Under the pieces are notes generated by a model. That model was not told where the DNA came from and did no database searches. It saw only the letters and a list, made by a program, of their open reading frames with translations. A stretch of DNA of 23,181 nucleotides from Fibrobacter sp. UBA1765 (GTDB taxonomy: Bacteria; Fibrobacterota; Fibrobacteria; Fibrobacterales; Fibrobacteraceae), in the NCBI GenBank assembly GCA_002314675.1, contig DCGZ01000129.1:10552-33732 (forward strand). The letters are read 5' to 3'. The position numbers and the translations under genes are program-made. This document shows, piece by piece, positions 7,648 through 15,371 of this stretch (the first letter of the stretch is position 1; every line of letters begins with the position of its first letter).

Positions 7648-7780
7648 CCACTTTTTTGTGTGTTGTTGGCTGCCAAGGATCGCAGTATGTTAGAATAGCC
7701 GAATTGTTTATCTTGCAAAAAAACGAATAATTGCCGACCGCCATTCTCATTTTGTACATTGAAATCTGAATGGAGGTCTT

Positions 7781-8617
7781 ATGGATTTTGCTCATTATTT
7801 GCCTGTGATTTATGGAATCGGGATTCCGTTCTTGGGAACGGTTCTCGGGGCGGCCTGCGTCTTTTTTATGAAGGGAAGTTTGCGACCCAAGGTGCAGCGG
7901 GCCATGATGGCGTTTGCCGCTGGCGTGATGGTGGCGGCGTCCGTATGGAGTTTGCTGTTGCCCTCCATCGAATCGGCTGCGGATTACGGCAAGCTAGCCT
8001 TTGTTCCACCTGTTGCGGGATTTTGGGCGGGCATTCTTTTGCTGTTCCTGATTGACAAGATTACGCCCCATTTGCATTTGGGCAGTAACGATCCCGAAGG
8101 CCCCCGCGTGAAAATGAAACGCACAACGATGCTTGCCCTTGCCGTAACCATCCATAACATTCCAGAAGGAATGGCTATTGGCGTGGTGTTTGCCGGATGG
8201 CTTGCGGGTGCTGGGTCCGTTGCGGGTGCTAGCGATGTTGCAAGCGTGGACGCGGCGGGCGGAATCTCGTTGGCATCTGCAGTTGCTGTTTCCATTGGTA
8301 TGGCCTTGCAGAATTTCCCGGAAGGAGCAATTATTTCGCTGCCCCTGCGTGCTGAAGGCGAAACTCGCCTCAAGTCTTTCGGACTGGGCTTTGTTTCTGC
8401 AGTAGCAGAAGCGGGCGCTGCTGTGGTTACGGTGCTTTTGGCAAGTTCCGTTCTCCCTGCCATGCCTTATTTGCTGAGCCTTGCCGCCGGTGCCATGATC
8501 TACGTGGTGGTGGAGGAACTTTTGCCCGAAGCCAATGAAGGCGTTCACTTTGACGGCGTAACCCTGCTTTTTGCTCTGGGATTTTCCCTAATGATGGTGC
8601 TGGATACGGCGCTGTAA
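7781..8617 (+). CDS. ZIP-family metal transporter (ZupT-like)
   Basis: The product (278 residues) has about eight membrane segments. It carries the two ZIP metal-site motifs, H125NIPEG130 in TM4 and Q177NFPEG182 in TM5, plus a His-containing loop before TM4 (ITPHLHLG). ZIP proteins import Zn2+ and other divalent metals. The second motif starts with Gln rather than the His of many ZIPs; QNFPEG is also common in the bacterial GufA/ZupT group. The ATG at 7781 follows an ideal GGAGG-type SD at about 7771-7775. A Gly/Ala/Ser-rich stretch (about residues 138-165) between TM4 and TM5 is longer than usual. It ends 9 bases from the convergent AbiEii gene with no visible terminator between. Confidence 0.9.
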   Translation: MDFAHYLPVIYGIGIPFLGTVLGAACVFFMKGSLRPKVQRAMMAFAAGVMVAASVWSLLLPSIESAADYGKLAFVPPVAGFWAGILLLFLIDKITPHLHLGSNDPEGPRVKMKRTTMLALAVTIHNIPEGMAIGVVFAGWLAGAGSVAGASDVASVDAAGGISLASAVAVSIGMALQNFPEGAIISLPLRAEGETRLKSFGLGFVSAVAEAGAAVVTVLLASSVLPAMPYLLSLAAGAMIYVVVEELLPEANEGVHFDGVTLLFALGFSLMMVLDTAL

Positions 8618-8626
8618 TTTGAGGGA

Positions 8627-9520
8627 TTAATCGCAAAATTTTTCCGCAATATGCTCAAGCGTGCTTTTGGCATCTTTGTATTTCACATTGTCAAATACGA
8701 AGAACTGGGTTACGCCATCGTAGTCTTTTTTGAAGAAATCTTTTTCGCAGATTTCTTTCAGCAGTTCGTTGATATTGATGCCCGACATGGCCGATGGGCA
8801 AGTGTCAGTTGCGGCCCGCACGCTGCGAACTTGCTGGATTAGCTTTTTTAAATCATCATTAAATGTGATTTGCGGATACAACTTGTGCAAATCGTAAAGA
8901 TGACGAGACAGGCGTCTTGTTTTTCCGGCGAGGTAATAGTCGCAAATGGCAAAGACTTTATCTACGAAGGTTCTTTCTAAAGACTGCACCTTCATTTGAA
9001 ACGGCTGCAAACCATATTTCTCAACATCTATGTTACTTGCGTATGTTGCAATGTAATTCCCGATGGACATTTCTACAACAGGAAACGCTTCGGTAACCAT
9101 GCTGGTTTCTAGGCGGACTTCCGGAACGACTTGCGCACTGGAGTTGCACAACTGCTTATAGGCAAAAGTGTAGTTGTTGATGTCGCGATCGCTTTGCGTC
9201 TTGTCAAAGTTGGTAATGACAAGCCCGAGCTTTGTTGCGATAGGCGCAATCACGTTGTATTTGAGTTTCTTTCTTCGTGAAGCTCCGATGTGACCGCAAA
9301 ATGCAATGTCGATGTCTTCTGAAAAACGATTGATTGCATGGTGCGCCTTGGATAGCGATGTTCCGCCCTTGAAAACGGCAAGGTCTGATGTAGCCGCGAT
9401 TTCAGCGAGGATGAGGGAAACGTAATAGTCTTTTTCTACTAGAGCGTCCATCACATTCAGGGTGTCGCTAGCACCCTTTATCAACTTTAAAAAGTAATCA
9501 GGTTCATTATGCAAGTACAC
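8627..9520 (-). CDS. AbiEii/AbiGii-family nucleotidyltransferase toxin
   Basis: The product has 297 residues. AbiEii toxins are DNA polymerase beta-like nucleotidyltransferases; studied relatives act on tRNA or use GTP and cause bacteriostasis, giving phage abortive infection when paired with the AbiEi partner. Motif I is K51GGTSLSK58 with F66SEDIDI72 holding the acidic metal-binding pair; later come VDKVFAICDYYLAGKTRRLSRHLYDLHKL, matching the family's D-x-x-K-like and RHxYDL segments. The start is a GTG at 9518-9520 with GAGG about 7 bases upstream. The start overlaps the end of the partner gene by 14 bases, so translation is probably coupled. All visible active-site residues look intact. 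Confidence 0.9.
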   Translation of the reverse strand: MYLHNEPDYFLKLIKGASDTLNVMDALVEKDYYVSLILAEIAATSDLAVFKGGTSLSKAHHAINRFSEDIDIAFCGHIGASRRKKLKYNVIAPIATKLGLVITNFDKTQSDRDINNYTFAYKQLCNSSAQVVPEVRLETSMVTEAFPVVEMSIGNYIATYASNIDVEKYGLQPFQMKVQSLERTFVDKVFAICDYYLAGKTRRLSRHLYDLHKLYPQITFNDDLKKLIQQVRSVRAATDTCPSAMSGININELLKEICEKDFFKKDYDGVTQFFVFDNVKYKDAKSTLEHIAEKFCD

Positions 9521-10130
9521 TTTCCAACCTCAAATCGTAAATGCTCTTGTAGGTTTTCAGCGGAAATTCGCCAATATATTTGTCTATGTCTGCGCGGGTG
9601 ATTTTTGCTCTTTGAATAAAGTCCTTGATGCGGTTGGGAGCCTCTTCTTCGCATTCGTAGTCCGTGTATTCCTCGACATCCTTTAGCAAATCTAAGAGTT
9701 GCAGCGTGCTCACGTTTTCTCGAGTCACTGCAATTCGCGAACGACGGATAAAAAATGGAGTTTGTCCGACTTTTACTTCGCGCACAACTGCAGTCGCGTT
9801 GTTTGATACAATTTCAGCCTTGTAGGGCACTTGCAAGGTTAGGCCAAGTTGGTTAGCAAAGGTGTAGCCAGAATAGTATCCGTACACGTCTTGATCGTTG
9901 CGGATGTACTTGTATTCTGCCACCATATTGGCCGAGGGCTTTGGGTAATATTCGCCAGTAGGATCGGGCAAGAAGAATATACCAGCTTCGAAGCGGAATA
10001 GCTGATGACTGTCGCACAGCTTTTTAAATTGCTGACGAAGATTTACAGGGGACAAACCCAGACATTCTGCGTCAGCTGTAAAAATCGGCTTTCCGGGGCC
10101 AAAGTTCTTTTTCAAAAATTCAAGCAGCAT
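9507..10130 (-). CDS. AbiEi-type antitoxin / DUF6088-family partner
   Basis: The product has 207 residues. The N-terminus (LEFLKKNFGPGKPIFTADAECLGLSPVNLRQQFKKLCDSHQLFRFEAGIFFLP) reads like a winged-helix DNA-binding domain of the kind fused to AbiEi antitoxins; the rest resembles DUF6088, with YGYYSGYTFANQLGLTLQVP typical of this group. Such partners commonly repress their own operon and neutralise the nucleotidyltransferase. AGGC lies just upstream of the ATG at 10128-10130, and a TTGACT-17-TATATT promoter precedes it. The gene is first in the two-gene operon and overlaps the toxin by 14 bases, as expected for a toxin-antitoxin pair. The DUF number is from memory. Confidence 0.8.
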   Translation of the reverse strand: MLLEFLKKNFGPGKPIFTADAECLGLSPVNLRQQFKKLCDSHQLFRFEAGIFFLPDPTGEYYPKPSANMVAEYKYIRNDQDVYGYYSGYTFANQLGLTLQVPYKAEIVSNNATAVVREVKVGQTPFFIRRSRIAVTRENVSTLQLLDLLKDVEEYTDYECEEEAPNRIKDFIQRAKITRADIDKYIGEFPLKTYKSIYDLRLESVLA

Positions 10131-10155
10131 ATTTGCCTCGCAATTAACAAGATTT

Positions 10156-10184
10156 AATATATAAAATTAAATTGTGTTAGTCAA
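10156..10184 (-). promoter_or_regulatory. Sigma-70-type promoter of the AbiE-type operon
   Basis: TTGACT (10179-10184) and TATATT (10156-10161) on the minus strand are 17 bases apart. The predicted transcript starts near 10149, about 20 bases before the antitoxin ATG. The surrounding sequence is very AT-rich, and no clear operator palindrome is visible. Confidence 0.75.
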
Positions 10185-10239
10185 GAAGGCCGAAACATTT
10201 GTTGAATTGTGGAAATTTTCGATTATTGGTCTGTCATTT

Positions 10240-11151
10240 TTAGTTTTTTACGCAGCGGATGGAGAAAGCGTAACTTTTTTCTTGATCAAGGAGTCCCGCA
10301 TATTCATAGTCGTAGTAGAAGTACAATGTGATGGCTCCGCTCATCACCTCTGTGGAACCCCAGAATACTGCACCCAAACTATCAAAAGAACCATTTTCAA
10401 ATCTTATGCCGGAAGGCAATGCATTGAATCCGATGGCGTCGCTTCCGTTTCCGTCATTGTACCAGCCGCTTTGCGATTTTAGTGTAACGCCTGCTGTAGC
10501 GTAGCCTCCTACATCAATAATGAAATTTGCTAGTTGATCGTAATCGGGTAGGTGCCAGCCGTCGGGACAAATCCCTTGAACCTTATCGGGCCAAGACTGT
10601 ACGCAGTTTCTTCCGTCTCCGCATTCTTGCGGATTTTCGCTATCCGTTGCAAATTTTACAGAGTCGATTGCCGCTGCCCAAGTGTAAAGGCGACCGAATT
10701 TTTCACAATTATCGGGACTGTTGTCATAACACCAGCTTTTTCCTTTTAGGCTTGGTGTCTTTAGACTGTCGGCGTAATTCAAATTTTCTGCCATCCACCA
10801 TGTGTTCTTGATTTTTACGGTTTTGTAACTTTTCCCGTCGCGCTCGTCCAGTAAAGTTCCGTATATGCAGTTGTCTTCCGCCTCTGTTTTGCAGGAAATA
10901 ACATCATCTTTTTCTGAACTGCTTGATGTTACACTAGAAGAACTATTCGTTACTGAACTACTTGACTCAACCTTTGCTGAGGATAGCACTATATTCAGGG
11001 AGTCTTGGGAAGACGAACTTTGGATGGAACTTGAAGAATTGAAACTGTCAATATCCCAATCAGAATCATTGTCTGATGTGTTGTTACTGGAGTCGTCGCT
11101 GCAGGACCAGATAAATAAAGAAATCAAACCAAGGAGAAAAATATTTTTCAT
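10240..11151 (-). CDS. FISUMP-domain lipoprotein
   Basis: The product has 303 residues. The signal peptide MKNIFLLGLISLFIWSC has lipobox IWSC (C17). A linker of about 65 residues with repeated SSSS blocks follows, then a FISUMP domain (about residues 95-303). FISUMP hallmarks are DGKSYKTVKIKNTWWMAENLNY, YGRLYTWAAA, QGICPDGWHLPDYDQL, a Trp near the end (AVFWGST) and the terminal YAFSIRCVKN. The domain is abundant in Fibrobacter and its function is not established. The ATG (11149-11151) has no SD and overlaps the stop of a short remnant frame as ATGA. It is the last gene of a minus-strand run from 15148. The Ser-rich linker probably spaces the domain from the outer membrane (inference). Confidence 0.9.
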   Translation of the reverse strand: MKNIFLLGLISLFIWSCSDDSSNNTSDNDSDWDIDSFNSSSSIQSSSSQDSLNIVLSSAKVESSSSVTNSSSSVTSSSSEKDDVISCKTEAEDNCIYGTLLDERDGKSYKTVKIKNTWWMAENLNYADSLKTPSLKGKSWCYDNSPDNCEKFGRLYTWAAAIDSVKFATDSENPQECGDGRNCVQSWPDKVQGICPDGWHLPDYDQLANFIIDVGGYATAGVTLKSQSGWYNDGNGSDAIGFNALPSGIRFENGSFDSLGAVFWGSTEVMSGAITLYFYYDYEYAGLLDQEKSYAFSIRCVKN

Positions 11152-11243
11152 AGTAGTGCGCTTGCAACCTTAAAACTTTCATAGAGCGGAAACATCAAGG
11201 TTTCTGTTCCTTCGACTTCGGAGAAGCCGGCGTTTTTCAAAGT
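11149..11243 (-). pseudogene. Possible remnant of a methyltransferase C-terminus
   Basis: Directly after the TAG of the upstream lipoprotein gene, the same frame stays open for 31 codons reading TLKNAGFSEVEGTETLMFPL and on to ASALL, and stops at a TGA that overlaps the FISUMP start codon. The AGFSEV segment resembles the C-terminal helix-strand of class I methyltransferases (compare AAGFAEVTIKE in the 6107-6718 gene). There is no convincing start or domain left, so it may be a decayed gene end or chance. Confidence 0.25.
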
Positions 11244-12077
11244 CTATGGCTCCTCGGTTACATAATAAATCATAGGGCGGGTAGGATAAATTACGATTTG
11301 TTCGCAGTAATTACGATCTGTTTGCATTATTGGCAGCAACGGGGCTATAGGATATGGATCTGACACGCCAGAAGATGCTTCGCAATAATCAATGGAACCT
11401 CTGCTCAAGAACGAAGCCACCGCCATTTTGGGTAGCGACAAATAGTTAAAACAAGATCTTATTAAAGTGTCCGAAATAAATACTGTTTGGTCTGGTTTAT
11501 GGTAGTTCATTTGATATTGTTGACTTCTATAGCATTCAGTATCTATTTTCTTTAGATAGTATTCCATATTTAAATAAAGGCAGTTGTCGCTGATCACGAT
11601 ACTGTCTTTTACTGTTTTTAAAAAATCAGACATGTTATACTGGACGTGAATTTCGTTCTTTTCTTTATCCTTAATGGTAAAATCAACAATCCCGTATTCA
11701 TCAGGCTCAATTAATGCCATGGAGTCCAACTTATACGATTTGTCTTTTTTTTGCGTAATTTCAATACCACTTAAGTCCGCGTCTGTATTATCAAATATCA
11801 CCGATTTACTATCACAGCCAAGGCCTCCGCCAGGGCAGTAACGATATGTTAGTTTTGATTCTTCTAAACCTATGAAGGACAATCCGCAGCGCAATTGATC
11901 TGTGCCGTTGTAATAACATTCTGGCTTAAATTGCAGTCGTTCCCCGTTGTTTAATAAAAACGGACCAGAAATTTTCACATTTATAATTACAGTATTTACA
12001 CCATAATCTGTTTCATAGCAGGCCTGCATAAAAAAACAGACTACCAAAAGCGATAAAGCATTCAAAAACCGAATCAT
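11244..12077 (-). CDS. Hypothetical lipoprotein
   Basis: The product has 277 residues. MIRFLNALSLLVVCFFMQAC is a lipoprotein signal peptide with lipobox MQAC (C20). I chose the ATG at 12075-12077 because it places this signal at the N-terminus; a longer in-frame start at 12152 would bury it behind 25 residues and overlap the MFS gene. The mature part has about 11 cysteines in addition to the lipid anchor and looks beta-rich, but I recognise no domain. There is no SD before the ATG. The gene is clearly more AT-rich than the MFS and bioW genes beside it, suggesting a different history. A weak hairpin with a T-run (about 12095-12117) separates it from the MFS gene. Confidence 0.75.
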   Translation of the reverse strand: MIRFLNALSLLVVCFFMQACYETDYGVNTVIINVKISGPFLLNNGERLQFKPECYYNGTDQLRCGLSFIGLEESKLTYRYCPGGGLGCDSKSVIFDNTDADLSGIEITQKKDKSYKLDSMALIEPDEYGIVDFTIKDKEKNEIHVQYNMSDFLKTVKDSIVISDNCLYLNMEYYLKKIDTECYRSQQYQMNYHKPDQTVFISDTLIRSCFNYLSLPKMAVASFLSRGSIDYCEASSGVSDPYPIAPLLPIMQTDRNYCEQIVIYPTRPMIYYVTEEP

Positions 12078-12133
12078 AAAAATACCAAAAAAATAAAGTT
12101 TCTCTCTTATAGAGAACGCTTCACTAATATACT

Positions 12134-13312
12134 TTATTTCATGCAGTAGCAAACCGCAGTTGTTAAAAAAGAAAGTCCGGTGAGGAGAAGGCCGGCGAGG
12201 ACGGTGCCGTTCCAGCCCCAGAGTGTCCAGAAGGAGCCGGAAAGGAATGTGCCCAGGGAGCCGCCGATAAAGTAGATGGTCATGAAGATGGTGTTCATGC
12301 GGCTGGTGGCTTCGGGGCAGAGTTTCATGACGGAACTTTGATTACCCAGCTGGATAAATTGCATGCCGATATCGATGAGGATGATGCCTGCGATGATTGC
12401 GGCGTAGCTGTTGCTTCCGAAGTAGAAGGTGGCCCAGGCGGCGGCCATGAGGAAGTTTCCTGCGTTGCAGAATTTTTCTACGCCGAAGCGTTTGATGTAC
12501 TTGCCGATGCGAGATGCGGTCAGGGCGCCGGCGATTCCGCAGAGTCCGAGAAGTCCGACTGTTTTACTGTCCTGGAAGAAGGGCGCTTGCTTCATACGGA
12601 AGGCGAGGCATGCCCACAGCGCCAAAAAGGAGCCGAAGGCGAATCCCGAGCGGATGCTGTAGATTCGTGCCTGGGAGAACCGCACAAAAAGTTCCCCGAT
12701 GGATTTCAGCATGCTGAAAAATGTGCCGCGGTAAGTGGTGGGCACGCCCGGCAGAACTTTAAAAACGATGGCGGTGGAGGCGAGCATCATCATGGCGGCA
12801 ATGAGGAACATGGAGCGCCAGCCAAGCCATTCGCCCACAAGGCCGCTGCATACGCGGGAGGCGAGAATTCCTGTAAGGAGGCCGCTTAAGACCATGCCGG
12901 TTTTCAGTTCCTTTTCGTCGGGCCTTGAAAATAGGGAAACCATGGGCATAAAGATTTGCGGCGTCACGGAGCAGATGCCAGTAACGAAGGATCCTGCCAG
13001 AAGCATCACGGCGTTTGTAGAAAAGTAGATGGAGATAAGCCCGAAAATCAGCAGGGTGAAATTCACAAGCACGATGCGGCGGCGGTCAATCATGTCGCCT
13101 AGCGGCACGATAAAAAGCAGGCCCAGGGCGTAACCCACCTGTGTGAGCACCGGCATGAGATTCACGTAGAATTCCGAAATCCCCATGTCCATGCGGATCA
13201 TGTTCAGCAGGGGCTGGCAGTAATAAATGTTCGCCACCGAAATGCCTGCCATAATGGCGAGCATCAGCGTGAGGGAACGGGGAATTCCTGCGTGTGGCTT
13301 AAGGGTGAACAT
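12134..13312 (-). CDS. MFS transporter, 12 TM (COG2814-like)
   Basis: The product (392 residues) is a 12-segment Major Facilitator protein. It shows ANIYYCQPLLNMIRMDMG in TM1, GYALGLLFIVPLGDMIDRRRIVLVN with the loop 2-3 signature G-x-x-D-R-x-G/R-R-R variant, and a central cytoplasmic loop rich in Arg and Lys. It resembles the drug/sugar efflux-type MFS group in which the N-terminal pattern NLYYxQPLL is common. The substrate is unknown. The ATG at 13310-13312 has no clear SD and follows bioW by 36 bases on the same strand, so the two may be co-transcribed; a role in moving pimelate, biotin or another metabolite is possible but unproven. The GC content is distinctly higher than the next gene downstream. 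Confidence 0.85.
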   Translation of the reverse strand: MFTLKPHAGIPRSLTLMLAIMAGISVANIYYCQPLLNMIRMDMGISEFYVNLMPVLTQVGYALGLLFIVPLGDMIDRRRIVLVNFTLLIFGLISIYFSTNAVMLLAGSFVTGICSVTPQIFMPMVSLFSRPDEKELKTGMVLSGLLTGILASRVCSGLVGEWLGWRSMFLIAAMMMLASTAIVFKVLPGVPTTYRGTFFSMLKSIGELFVRFSQARIYSIRSGFAFGSFLALWACLAFRMKQAPFFQDSKTVGLLGLCGIAGALTASRIGKYIKRFGVEKFCNAGNFLMAAAWATFYFGSNSYAAIIAGIILIDIGMQFIQLGNQSSVMKLCPEATSRMNTIFMTIYFIGGSLGTFLSGSFWTLWGWNGTVLAGLLLTGLSFLTTAVCYCMK

Positions 13313-13348
13313 CGAAAAACGAGAGCATCGCGGATTTTTGGAAGCGAG

Positions 13349-14200
13349 TTAAGGACAGCGCACCAGCACTTTTTTCTTTTGCAAGAAGTCAATGCATTCT
13401 TCGGCGGTGGCCTTGTTTGAATCGAAGAGGAAAATGCGGCCGCCGTTGGGGTCGCCCATTTCCTTCAGCTTCATGATGCGGACGTAACCAAGTTCCAGGC
13501 TGCCTACGTAGCCGGTGACGTAATCGGGATCGTCGCTGATGCAAAGTTCTGCAACGATGCCGGGAGCGTTCGCCACCTTGGTTGCAAGGACGATGGCTTC
13601 GTTAAAATGATTCTTGTTTGCTCTGGGGGCGGCTCCGATTTCGCGGGCATCTACTGTGTTGGATTTTAGAGCATCCATGTAGGTGGCGCGCACACCGCGT
13701 TCCAGGTTTGGTTCCAGGCGGTTGCCGGTGCGGATGTCGTATAGCATGGCCCCGCGCATAGGGAAGGTGGCGCGGAGAAGTTCCGGGAGCTGCTGGCGGA
13801 AGTCGGCGAGGAATGCTAGATTCTTCGCTTCGCTCAGAATGACACTATTGTTGTGTGCTGCCTTGGCGACGGATTTTTCCACCAGCTCGAATGCTTTATC
13901 AAGGCCTTCCTGCCAGGTGTCTACATCGACGCGGGTCACGGGAAGTGCGTCCAGAATCTGGATTTCTTCTTCGGGAACTTTCTCGATCTTGATGTTGATT
14001 TTGTCGGGATCGCCCTTGGGGTGGTTCATGGCGCGGCGCACCATGGCCTGGCAAACTTCTTCTACAGCGTCACGAGTAACGATGCGTTCTGCACCGGAAA
14101 TATGCTGCTCGCGGGTGGGGCGACTTCCGTCTGCAAGAACTTCGGCGGTTTCGTCCTTGACCTCCTCAGAGGCGCGCATTTTTAAGCTGTAGTAGTCCAT
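13349..14200 (-). CDS. bioW: 6-carboxyhexanoate-CoA ligase (pimeloyl-CoA synthetase), with in-frame repeat
   Basis: BioW activates pimelate with ATP and CoA to pimeloyl-CoA, the substrate of BioF. The product has 283 residues. Family features recognised by eye: MDYYSLKMRAS at the start, H33ISGAER39, LPVTRVDVDTWQEG, MRGAMLYDIRTGNRLEPNLERGVRATYMD, EAIVLATKVANAPGIVAELCISDDPDYVTGYVGSLELGYVRIMKLKEMGDPNGGRIFLF. SDDPDY-TGYV and the preceding AELC are very characteristic. It is about 25 residues longer than B. subtilis BioW. Part of this is SVILSEAKNL at about 119-129, encoded by an interspersed repeat at the linker before the RGA-LYD segment; an N-terminal stretch (residues 12-32) also looks extra. 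There is no strong SD. The MFS gene follows by 36 bases. Confidence 0.9.
   Translation of the reverse strand: MDYYSLKMRASEEVKDETAEVLADGSRPTREQHISGAERIVTRDAVEEVCQAMVRRAMNHPKGDPDKINIKIEKVPEEEIQILDALPVTRVDVDTWQEGLDKAFELVEKSVAKAAHNNSVILSEAKNLAFLADFRQQLPELLRATFPMRGAMLYDIRTGNRLEPNLERGVRATYMDALKSNTVDAREIGAAPRANKNHFNEAIVLATKVANAPGIVAELCISDDPDYVTGYVGSLELGYVRIMKLKEMGDPNGGRIFLFDSNKATAEECIDFLQKKKVLVRCP
13816..13845. repeat. Interspersed ~30-bp repeat inside bioW
   Basis: Read on the minus strand this begins GTGTCATTCTGAGCGAAGCG and ends AAGAATCTAG. It matches 21600-21629 at 29 of 30 positions and 21795-21825 more loosely. In bioW it encodes SVILSEAKNL in frame. The same peptide string is familiar as a repeat-derived insertion in proteins of many phyla (recollection, not checked). 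Confidence 0.9.
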
Positions 14201-14254
14201 AATTTTTCCAAGTTGAAATTTAGAAAAATATGGCTGGTTGAATTTTGTGCGATG

Positions 14255-15148
14255 CTATTTTTTGAAAATAGATGTAATCGCCAAGGTGTCTTTGGTGTCA
14301 TCCTGAGAAATAATCAAATTCCAGGTGATTGTGGTATCATTTTCTGGATGGAATCCGTTACTAAACGCGTAAATTTTAGGAGTTGGGACGCTTATGGGAT
14401 AGTGATTTATGGGAAAAGAAGTTGTTATACCTATGATAGGTAGTGGATTAGCGAACGCAGATTTTGGTAGCCCTTCAAAGGTCAAGGTTCCATAAACTTG
14501 AACATTGAGAGTAGTGTCTGCAGGAATTTCTTTGAACTTTTCTCGAATGGCGCTAGTGTCTGCTTTCGGAGCTTCGGCTTTATAGGGAATCACGTTCGTT
14601 GCTAAAGCGTTTTCGCCATAGTTAACGAAAATGGTATCTCGATGAATGATGTTCGTGTGGATTGTTTTTGTGGTATATGTGGTGTCGTAAAGAATTTCTT
14701 GGTCGTAGCAAATCTTTGGACAGGTGTCACATGTGTCAATGGGAGTTAATTGATAGATATGAATTAATGGATGGTCAAAGGGAATGGATTGAGGGTTAAG
14801 ATCGGGAAGTGGTGTGATGATTAATCCAGATGAATTGCAGGAAGTAACCTTATCTCCATCAAAATAACATTTGGTGGAAACTGTGTCTGCTGTCAAAGTG
14901 TCCAATGTTCCAAGGGAATCTTTCTCGTACACGAAGCTGATGTATTGCAGACTGGTTTCGGTAGTGTCGTTCACGGAGTCTGTATAGATGGTAATTTTTG
15001 TTCGGACTGTATCCACAAGGGTGAAATCGCAAGGCCTAGAAGACCAATCCACTTGGTCGTTTGATGATGGATTGTTGTCGCCACAGGCTATCAAACCTGC
15101 AATAAGTGCAAGTATTCCGATGAAAGTGAATTTTTGTTTGTAACCCAT
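14255..15148 (-). CDS. Hypothetical lipoprotein, Thr/Asp-rich
   Basis: The product has 297 residues. MGYKQKFTFIGILALIAGLIAC is a lipoprotein signal peptide with lipobox LIAC (C22). I chose the ATG at 15146-15148 because GGAGG (15156-15160) lies 7 bases upstream; the ATG two codons earlier would touch the SD. The mature protein is rich in Thr, Asp and Ile with many T-T and D-T pairs (TYTTKTIHTNIIHRDT) and has a Cys-rich patch PIDTCDTCPKICYD near residue 140. It looks beta-rich, but I recognise no domain. It is the first gene of the minus-strand run; 54 bases separate it from bioW. Confidence 0.8.
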   Translation of the reverse strand: MGYKQKFTFIGILALIAGLIACGDNNPSSNDQVDWSSRPCDFTLVDTVRTKITIYTDSVNDTTETSLQYISFVYEKDSLGTLDTLTADTVSTKCYFDGDKVTSCNSSGLIITPLPDLNPQSIPFDHPLIHIYQLTPIDTCDTCPKICYDQEILYDTTYTTKTIHTNIIHRDTIFVNYGENALATNVIPYKAEAPKADTSAIREKFKEIPADTTLNVQVYGTLTFEGLPKSAFANPLPIIGITTSFPINHYPISVPTPKIYAFSNGFHPENDTTITWNLIISQDDTKDTLAITSIFKK

Positions 15149-15320
15149 ATTCATTCCTCCTAATTTAAATATAAATTCATTTTAGAAGGAAAGTACGGAA
15201 ATGAAATAAGTCACAAAAGTCCGTGCAGTAAATCACGAACTTTTACTTTTACATTTCTTTTACAAGATGCCCCTTTACAGACTTCACGCTTTTGTTATGT
15301 TACATCCCGAGCATTACGAA

Positions 15321-15368
15321 ACCTCCAGAGAATTTGAGTTTTCAAATTCTTTTTTTATTTCTGGAGGT
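15321..15368 (+). promoter_or_regulatory. Hairpin that masks the SD of the Rpn-like gene and resembles a terminator
   Basis: The outer stem ACCTCCAGA (15321-15329) pairs perfectly with TCTGGAGGT (15360-15368), which contains the whole GGAGG SD of the gene at 15372. The inner stem GAATTTGA (15330-15337) pairs with TCAAATTC (15342-15349) around GTTT. The inner stem is followed at once by T7-A-T-T (15350-15359), like an AT-rich intrinsic terminator. Together the stems could both stop transcription early and block ribosome binding. IS200 transposase mRNA is a known precedent for this arrangement. Confidence 0.75.
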
Positions 15369-15371
15369 AAT

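Noticed and set aside
8618..8626. Terminator between the ZIP and AbiEii genes
   Set aside because: The gap is only 9 bases and no hairpin with a T-run is present there.
12338..12889. Plus-strand frame of 183 codons opposite the MFS gene
   Set aside because: It is a GC-driven shadow with biased composition (Glu, Gly, Ala, His); the minus strand encodes a convincing 12-TM transporter.
14299..14312. Additional copy of the ~30-bp interspersed repeat (GTCATCCTGAGA)
   Set aside because: Only about 12 bases match and the rest of the unit is missing, so chance is as likely.
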